A stretch of 64,000 nucleotides of DNA, from contig CAMGYJ010000002.1 in the NCBI GenBank assembly GCA_946122785.1, positions 9,546,339-9,610,338 of the forward strand, read 5' to 3'. Made by a program: the position numbers and the translations under genes. The notes beneath the pieces were generated by a model. The model worked only from the letters and a program-made list of their open reading frames with translations. It was not told the origin of the DNA and ran no database searches. Source of the stretch: Linum tenue. Lineage: Eukaryota; Streptophyta; Magnoliopsida; Malpighiales; Linaceae. Shown here piece after piece: positions 56,401-64,000 of this stretch (the first letter of the stretch is position 1; every line of letters starts with the position of its first letter).

Positions 56401-58473
56401 TAACTAAAATAAATCAAAGCATTTTACGAAAAGAAACCGAACCATGAACTTTACCTACTACCAAATCCAAACACAATTTCTTCCTTTCACCACTTCCCTT
56501 CCCAAACCCAATATCAACTTTTACTCCAAGTTCACACCCCCAACTCCCAGTGTGTTGCGTGAAAGCTTAATTTTAGTAATCATTATGCTTGCAATTAGAT
56601 TAATGGATGCCAGCAAGCGCCAAAACTCCACCAGACGATGAGTTGTCTTCACTTTGAGTTTTGTCATATAACTGCTGGCCCGATATGTTTATAAGTTTGG
56701 AGGCCATATGATGAGCAATACCGAATCAGTTGCAGCGAAGTTACCGGACAATGTGAAACATGTGTTAACAAATGCTAATATGGGTTACTTTTATGGATTG
56801 ACATTAGAATTATGGGATTCGACAATGAGATCGTCCTTAGTTAAGCGACATGTAAATTGGCTCATTTGGTATTGTGGACACAAATCGTTAAAATTCTAAA
56901 TTATTTGGTTGAGTTTGTATTTAGTGTTTTCAAAATCGTGGTATGAGTTAGGTGATTAAAATATCTAAACCCAAAAGAACCGACCCACGTACACCCCTAG
57001 GAAGAGTTTCAAAACCTAGTATTTAACCGGACAAGAATGTTCAGAGAACCAGTCCCCTATAGTTTGCACAAAGATATGATTACTATAATTCTGGAAATTA
57101 ATGGTAATTTAAGAATTCTATATCACTTCTACATATTCAATACTATAATTCGATATGAAATATTCGAACCAACAATATTTTGATTGCAAATTTATGGTTA
57201 TCGTCTATTTATAAGATAGATAAAATTTTAAATTAAGTATTAAACTATAATTAAAATAAAATATCAAAATCAAAGTATCAAAACACCAAATAAGTACTTA
57301 TGGAATATTTATTGGGCTAACTAACTATTGAAAAGTTCTGTGATTTTATATTTAGCTTCGTATATATTTTTAATTTAAAAAAATACAACAAATCTACATA
57401 GTCTGATTGATTTTAAACCTTCACTTTGTTTGAAGTGACCATGGTTCAAATCTCAATATGTCTATCTTTTTCTGTAAATAAATAAAAAATACAGATAATT
57501 GTGAAGACAAAATGTCCTTCCTAATTTCCCTCAAATTGCATGAAATTTAAAAAGGGAGATTAAGTTTCAAATAATTAAATCATATACCATAAATCTATAG
57601 AACTTAAACTATAATATCACATATACTAAGAACATAATCAATGATTCTGATTTGCCAAGATGTATACAACATACCATATGCACTATATTAGGATTTAGAG
57701 AATTATGATATAGGGTTTAGTTATGTGATTAATCTATGGTCTAGATAATGTTATTTAACTAAGGAGATGCAATAACCCTCAATCCATCGAGCGTATCATA
57801 GAATTTCCAATGTATATACATATACCATTATTTGTTAAATTTAGCCAATGATAATTGGCTCATTTGTCAATGATATTTAGTCTTTCAATTCTCTGCTTAT
57901 AATTGTCAACCATTGGGGAAATTGTTAGCCAATGATTTTTGGTCATTCACTTATAGCATTGAAAATGTCTCGTTACAAATCCATAGATCACAAATGTCAA
58001 ATTTTATGTTTTGAAATAAAATTTTGTATAGCACTTTTGTAAACAATCCTTATATTCCTACAAACTACAAAGTCATGTAACCTAATAAATGTAAAAGTTG
58101 TAAGACATACATAAACTCAAAATGTAATATTTGATTCTTGGTGTAGAATTGTGTGATTAGAGGAACTCGCTTAATTGATTCATAAAGGTAGGTATATCAT
58201 GATGATTCACTTTGTAAATAATTACAATTATTAATTAATTTGATGGTTGATTGTTGATGTGGATAGTCCTATGATTTTGAGATATTTCAGTATTTTCTCT
58301 CTTTAACTCAAAAAATACATAAACATTGTTGTAGTCTAGTTGGTTAGGGATATTTACCCCTAACCAATTAAGAAGATATTTAAGTTCTAAATTGAACTTA
58401 CAAATTTACCCCTAGTTACAATTAAAAAAAGTGCAAGGAATTTCAAATGCTCAAAATCTCCTAAAGTACTGCT
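56401..58473. other. AT-rich intergenic, no gene seen
   Basis: No coding motif. 57340-57530 contains, in inverted orientation, a relative of the dispersed repeat at 3445-3560 (GACCATGGTTCAAATCTC; AATTGTGAAGACA). Confidence 0.5.
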
Positions 58474-58540
58474 ATATATTATATTATATTATATTATATT
58501 ATATTATATTATATTATATTATATTATATTATATTATATG
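58474..58540 (+). repeat. Pentanucleotide microsatellite (ATATT)n
   Basis: About 13 perfect ATATT units. Confidence 0.9.
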
Positions 58541-58642
58541 TATCTCATAGAGTGATTAGTGGTATATGAATGGAAGCCCAAATCACTTATAAAAAAAATT
58601 CATCCAAACGAACCCCATAATTTGTGTAAGCAATTTGGACTA

Positions 58643-58645
<3 letters not shown>

Positions 58646-58676
<31 letters not shown>
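58646..58676 (+). repeat. (TA)n microsatellite
   Basis: A perfect run of alternating TA directly precedes the hairpin element. Confidence 0.85.
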
Positions 58677-58678
<2 letters not shown>

Positions 58679-59088
58679 TAGATAGCGTTTTCTTACTTAA
58701 GGTATGCGGTACCCCGGATTTCACCCGGGGTACCGCATACCTTAAGTAAGAAAACGCTATCTAGAACTTGAATTGACTGATCTTTCGGACATTATACTAT
58801 ACTCTAACCCATAAAGATCAAAATCTAGGTCTTAATTCTCTAAATCTTATACCCCAAGATCAATTTAATTAGAAACAATAATCGACGGTTATGATTCGTC
58901 CAAATATAGGCAAAAAAAGTAATGCAGCATCTTAGGGTTTATAGGTAATGATTAAGATAATTAGGACCCAGGGTTCACTCATTAAGGGTTAGGGTATAGT
59001 ATCATGCCCAAAAATCCTGCTAATTCGAGGTCTAGATAGCGTTTTCATACTCAAGGTATGCGGTACCCCGGATTTCACCCGGGGTACT
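58677..59088. mobile_element. Small element with three copies of a 41-bp palindromic arm
   Basis: 58677-58767 is a perfect hairpin: arm TCTAGATAGCGTTTTCTTAC...GGTACCCCGG (41 bp), 7-base loop ATTTCAC, and an exact reverse-complement arm. After a 264-bp AT-rich spacer the same arm recurs at 59032-59072 with a few changes and continues ATTTCACCCGGGGTAC. The inner pair forms terminal inverted repeats of a roughly 350-bp MITE; the outer left arm makes the extra hairpin. No ORF. Confidence 0.75.
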
Positions 59089-59098
59089 GTAGAAGGCA

Positions 59099-59100
<2 letters not shown>

Positions 59101-59157
<57 letters not shown>
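59101..59157 (+). repeat. (AT)n microsatellite
   Basis: About 28 AT units, at the 3' end of the minus-strand LINE. An apparent ORF with IYIYIY repeats is only this run. Confidence 0.9.
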
Positions 59158-59159
<2 letters not shown>

Positions 59160-62100
59160 TATAGGATTTGGACCCAAAATGTTTAGAGACATTTTCTCAT
59201 CTTCTTCCAACTACCTTCTTCAATACCTTCTTTCACTAAAATGTAAGTTGGATCCATCTTTCAAATCTACTGGGACCGAAACTGTAGCATTTTTTTGTCA
59301 ATAGATCACTCTTTAAAAGAGGAAATCGTTCAGATACATTGTAGCAAGAGGGTTCAAACATCACTCGAATGAAGCCAAAGAATAGAATTTGAACCTCGAA
59401 AACAATTGGCGACATACATAGAGCTTTATGGGCCACACAATGAGCCGCTCAGTTTCGAACTCTACCCAAGAACACAACCCGAGACACATCAACAACTTCA
59501 AGGAGATGGAAGATTTCTTGGAGGAGCACACCAATCTTGCTTTCAGTCGCGTCCCTAGCCAAACATTTGTCTATGATCAATTTCGCATCACCGCCAATGG
59601 ATACCCCTTGTAGCCTCCTCCTGTAACAATCTTCCAAGCAATCCCTCATCCCCAAAGCTTCCAAGATGTAAGGATCTGCATTTCCATCATACCGCCCAGC
59701 AGCAGCCTCGATAGTCTCGCCTGAAGGATAAAAAAACATATCCTATTGTTCCATACCCTTGAGATGAAGTTGTAGCGTCAAATGTAGCCTGGATACCATG
59801 ACTAGCACGAAAATCCTGCAATGGAATGGTAACAGAAGGTTTTGTACGAGAGACATTGTTAGGAAGAAGTAAAGCTTGTTCCACTTCCTTAACCTGATGT
59901 AACCATTGATGCGCTAAAACATGCAGCTGGAGTTGCTTTGCTTGGAACACCACCGAACACCTATTCTTCCACAACCTCCAAAGCAAGCAAACCACCTGCA
60001 GAATCAAAAAATCCTCATTTGGACCATGAACCTTACTGAGAGTGTACCTAATGAAACCCTGAAACGTCCGCTTCTCAGCCTGCCTCCAAAATTCCTGCAT
60101 ACCAATCAATCTCCAGAATTTTCTAGCAACCAAACATGAGAAGAACAAGTGTTCAACTGTTTCCTCCTTTCTACCACAAACCGGGCAAATGGGAATTAAA
60201 TCCATACCTCGAATCGCCAATGCCTCCTTAGTTGGAAGAATACGATGTAATCCTTTCCACAAAAAGAATATCAACTTAGGTGGCACTTTCCTATTCCAAA
60301 CCCATTGCCATAACATCCGATCCATAAATAAAATTTAATGTTTATTAGTGGAAGAAACAAGCTGCAAAGAAGAGAGGTATAGATATGCAGATTTAACAGA
60401 AAAAATTCCAGAGGATTCAAAATGCCAGACCAGCTTATCTCTGATCCGTTGTTGTGGGAGAGGAATCCCTTGTATCAAACGGACAGTAGCTTCATCAAAG
60501 TATAAATTGAGTATGCTGGCATTCCAAAGCTTGGTTCCTAGATCAATAAAAGCATAAACGAAGGGAAAAGCAATAGGAGCACCTGGTTTGGGTTTGGGTT
60601 TAGGAGTGGATGGGGGAGTGGTAGGTAGCCATGGATCCAATAGAGCTCGAATAGTGAAGCCATCGCCAACCTGCCAACGAAGTCCCTGAACAAGCAAGTC
60701 TCTGCCAAACATAACACTTTGCCAGCCCCTCGATGGATTGGAACCCAGAGATGCTTCAAGAATCAAAGACATAGAACTGAAGTAACGACCCCTATAAATG
60801 CGAACCAAAAGAGAAGTGGGATCCGAAAGAACACGCCAAACAACCTTAGCTAGAAGGGCTTGGTTGAACTGACCAAACTCCCTGAATCCCAAACCACCAG
60901 CTTGCTTACTCGAGCATAGGAATTTCCAAGATCGCCAATGAATCCGCCTTTGTTCCTGTGTTGCTCCCCACCAAAAACGAGCCAAGTGAGCATTCAATCG
61001 CCGTATCAACTCTGTCGGCAGCCGGAAACATGACATTATATAAATGTGTAGAGCAGCTGCTACAGACTTGATGAGAACCTCTTTGGCGGCAGTAGACAGA
61101 CTTCGTTGTTTCCAACCTTGAAGAACATACAACAATTTTACTTCCATAAAACGAAAAGTCTCCATCTCTGATCTCTCGAAAAGAGAGGGCAAACCTAAGT
61201 ATCTATCTTGCAGACCAATCGACCCAACTCCAAGAAAAGAACCCAGCTCTTCCTGTTCTGACTGTAGCATATTAGGACTGCAATACACAGCAGATTTTTG
61301 GAGATTAACTCTCTGGCCACTGATACTTTGATAATCTTGGAGGACATGAAGAAGGAAAGAAGCATCCCTTTTCGAAGCCCGGAGGAATAGGAAAGAATCA
61401 TCTGCGAACAAAAGATGGGAAACAGATGGACACTGAGCATTGATTCTAACCTCATGGATTTCATGCCTTGAAATAGCTCGTTTAATCATCGTAGTGAATC
61501 CTTCCGAGCATATAGCAAACAGTAACAGAGATAATGGGTCATCTTGACGTAAACCACGGGAGGAAGGGAAATAACCAGTCGAATAACCATTCACCATTAC
61601 AGAGAAGGTAGCTGTTGTGATGCATTCCCTAATCCAGTGAATCCAAGTGGAAGAGAAACCCAATTTCCTGATGATGGAAAATAAATAAGGTCATTCGATT
61701 CTGTCGTAAGCCTTATCCATGTCCAGTTACAGAGCCATAAACCTTTCCCGGCCCAGTCTTTTGTTTTTTATGAAATGAACCAGTTCCTGAGCTACTAAAA
61801 CATTATCAACAATCTGTCTTTCCTGAACAAAACCATTATGCTCCGGGGAGATTAAATCAGGAAGAATAGAACCCAACCTGGTAGCGAGAATTTTTGTTAT
61901 CACCTTGTACAAGAATTGGCAGAGATTGATATGACGCAATTGAGAAGCTCTTTCAACCATATCAACTTTTGGAATAAGAGTAATCCAAGTGTGGTTCATA
62001 TTCTTAAGAAGTTTACCAGACTGAAAAAAGGATTTGACAGCCTTAATGACACTCTCACCCACAAATAGCGAGAAAGACTTGAAGAAGCACCCAGTTAAAC

Positions 62101-62865
62101 CATCTAATCCCAGAGAACTGAACTCTCCCAAATGAAAGACAGAATTTTTAATTTCCTCTGCAGAAACTTCGGCTGTTAAAATAAGGTTCATTGTAGGAGT
62201 GACTAAAGGAGGTAAGGGTAACTCAGACACCCTTGAATCAACTCGAGGAGCAAACTCAGTATCAGTATGCTCTGAAGTGAAAAGATTCTTATAAAAATCA
62301 ACCATTACCTGTTGTTTTCCTGGCTCATCACTTACCCATTCGTCAGCTGAATTGTACAAACCATGAATCCTGTTGCGACGTCATCGTGCACGAGTAACAT
62401 TGTGAAAGTAATTTGTGTTGCGATCTCCACCACGAAGCCAGTTCTGTCTTGATCTTTGTCGCCAATAGAGCTCTTCAGCAGCCCAAGTCTTGGCCAACTC
62501 GGATTCAATCCTACTAAGTTCAGTCCAGTCAACGGGATAAGAATTGCGGATCTGAGATGACTCCCCACGCAAAGTCCTTATAGTTCGTGCTGAATTAGTT
62601 ATTCCCTCTTTACACCATTGAAACAATTTATGGCGAGCATGTTTCATCCAGCTCCAAAGTTGAAAACATGGAGAACCAGAAACAGATGTAGCCCATACCT
62701 CTTTCACAATGTTAATAGCTTCAGAATTTTCTTTCCAATGAGCATCAAACCTGAACAAAGGCTTACTTGGCAGGCGATCAACAATCCATTTGAACCACAT
62801 AGCTCTGTGATCGCTTCCTTCATCTGAAAGATGTTGTACCGAGCAATGTGGCCAAGTGTCAAGTC
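59158..62865 (-). pseudogene. LINE (L1-type) ORF2, nearly continuous frame with four stops, 5' truncated
   Basis: From 62860 down to about 59700 one minus-strand frame encodes: end of the endonuclease (SDEGSDHRAMWFKWIVDRLP), linker (WLRGGDRNTNYFHNVTRAR), RT (NHTWITLIPKVDMVERASQLRHINL; RGLRQDDPLSLLLFAICSEGF; active site HLLFADDSFLFL), thumb (LHIYIMSCFRLP), and the zf-RVT region (KVPPKLIFFLWKGLHRILPTKEAL; ETVEHLFFSCLVARKFW). In-frame stops lie at 62381-62383, 61727-61729, 61691-61693 and 60335-60337, and a frameshift near 59700 precedes the RNase H part (GGDAKLIIDKCL). RLRQDDP replaces RQGDP. Most of the endonuclease is missing. LINEs reverse-transcribe their RNA at the target site; this copy cannot. 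Confidence 0.92.
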
Positions 62866-63560
62866 AATTACCTGAAAACAAGAAACAATCCAATCGACTA
62901 TTGATAACTGGGAAGGAGGGGGGGAAAAACGATTCATTTCAATCAGGTATAAGTTAACAATCGCAAGGGATTACATCAAGCAAGTTCGGAGCAAAGTCAA
63001 TAGACACAATTAAATTCAATCCTGTTGTATAGAAGTATGCAGAGGCAACTTAATAGAACTCCAGAATCACTGATATAGCAACTAGACACGAAAGAAAGGA
63101 AAAGGTACTAAAAGTAGAGTGATAAAGGATAGCTTGAAAGATAAGTAATCACCTTGAGAAAGCCAGCTCCAGCAAGAGGAATCAGCTGCAATGCTGGATA
63201 TAAGCCGCGCATTGGCCGTCGCGCTGTGAAACGGTATCAACGATTCGACGCTTCCTAAAGTTGAAACAACCCTAAGAACCAAGCCAATTATCCAAAATGG
63301 GTTAACAAATCGAAACAATACAAACCAAAAGAGAAGGAAAAGCAAAGAAATTGGAAGCCAAAGTAGGGATTCTGAACTGCAAATGGTAGCAGTGAGAAAC
63401 AGTAAAGAATTTTCTACCTTGAAGCGCTTCGGACTACCCGCGTCGCAGAGGGTGAAGAGAAGGCAGACGACGAGAAGAGGGAATTCTGAGTTAGGGTTCT
63501 TGACCGTGGTGCTAGCGACCTTGCGCCCGCCATTACAGCGGACCTGCAGATGGAAGCCAT
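62864..63560 (-). CDS. NFD6: NFD6-like small mitochondrial protein
   Basis: Exons 63560-63418, 63271-63153 and 62871-62864 (GT-AG introns of 146 and 281 bp) give 89 aa. The N-terminus (MASICRSAVMAGARSLAPRS) is Arg/Ser-rich without acidic residues, a mitochondrial targeting signal. The second exon encodes VESLIPFHSATANARLISS and ends WSWLSQG, matching the conserved core of plant NUCLEAR FUSION DEFECTIVE 6-like proteins (PFHSATASARLTS type); NFD6 is needed for polar nuclear fusion in the female gametophyte. The third exon is only eight bases, giving N and a stop (LSQGN). The first two exons are convincing; the last is inferred from the acceptor TTGTTTTCAG and frame. A LINE in the same orientation starts within a few bases of the stop, so the native 3' UTR is displaced. 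Confidence 0.65.
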
Positions 63561-64000
63561 GTCTCTCTGGGTTTCTGCAACAGAGAAAATCGAGGTAAAA
63601 GGGGTAAACGAAGATGGCGCCTTAAAGGCATAAACCCTACAATTAGCATTCTCAAACGATGTCGTTCAGTAGAGAAATGAAATAAAGATGGGCTTCTCAT
63701 GGCTTCTTTGGGCCTCCATCAGATTAACTAGTTTTCGTTTCTCATGGCTTGGAGGCCCGTCAAACGTTAATTCCTGGGCTTTACAGGCTACATCAGCCCA
63801 ATAGATCTACTGATCAATCTTGTGATCATCCATCCCCATGAGAGGTGGGGGATTCTCAATTCTCAAACAAATCTCCAACTTGACCAAGTTGGAATTCTTT
63901 TTTATGTTGATGTAAGATTGAGAATCAAATAGACCAAATCTTCTCCAATTTTGAACTATCATAAGCCTCATCATCACTATCTTCTTCTTCTTCTTCTTCT
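63561..64000. promoter_or_regulatory. 5' UTR and promoter of the NFD6-like gene; window edge
   Basis: A CAG acceptor lies two-dozen bases upstream of the ATG on the minus strand (TCTCTGTTGCAG), so the leader may be spliced. No clear TATA box. The window ends in a TTC trinucleotide run (63980-64000). Confidence 0.4.

Noticed and set aside
58989..59210. 73-codon ORF with an IYIYIY run
   Set aside because: Translation of the (AT)n microsatellite.

Overview
The window is nuclear DNA of a flowering plant, most likely a eudicot. The host genes have short GT-AG introns and belong to plant families. Retrotransposon primer sites match the plant initiator tRNA-Met (TGGTATCAGAGC), and most of the sequence is transposon debris of kinds common in plants. 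I cannot name the species.

Layout. 1-1950: end of a Ty1/copia pol, an LTR with primer site, and the gag of an adjoining copy. 1951-5360: non-coding sequence with two layers of degenerate direct repeats. 5366-8320: a complete, young, non-autonomous LTR retrotransposon with a perfect 5-bp target duplication and a 744-codon frame broken by a single TAG. 8321-11208: no firm gene. 11209-21435: two head-to-tail copies of a 5.1-kb unit, each with a complete three-exon CYP79-type cytochrome P450 gene, a MITE and a LINE 3' end. 20253-22395: the longer LINE relic into which the duplication ends. 22396-34234: a 5'-truncated copia element split by a 7.6-kb Mutator-like element (MULE, 23031-30610). 35332-37780: a seven-exon receptor-like kinase gene (minus). 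39956-40762: a non-autonomous MULE with a 10-bp target duplication and a captured coding-like fragment. 40840-41380: LINE endonuclease fragment. 43200-45450: an At1g01500-like membrane-anchored protein gene with a 5'-UTR intron. 47000-52300: several MITEs, a broken Argonaute fragment between diverged direct repeats, and a hAT-like end. 52440-55390: decayed plus-strand LINE. 58470-59160: microsatellites and a nested perfect hairpin. 59158-62865: a fairly intact minus-strand LINE ORF2 abutting the stop codon of a small NFD6-like mitochondrial protein gene (62864-63560, minus).

The most unusual system is the MULE at 23031-30610. It carries two convergent genes, a MURA-type transposase (minus) and a plant-mobile-domain (PMD) protein with an Arg/Gly-rich tail (plus). 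Each terminus holds seven consecutive 30-bp imperfect palindromes built on TCACCG...CGGTGA, and each has a TATA box pointing inward. The second notable feature is the nearly identical CYP79 tandem duplication. The copies differ at only three substitutions and one homopolymer length that I could find, so it is either very recent or an assembly artefact.

The host genes (CYP79 pair, kinase, At1g01500-like, NFD6-like) are independent transcription units separated by transposons; I see no pathway linking them. CYP79 enzymes make aldoximes from amino acids, the first step toward cyanogenic glucosides, glucosinolates or volatile nitrogenous compounds, but no other gene of such a pathway is visible here.
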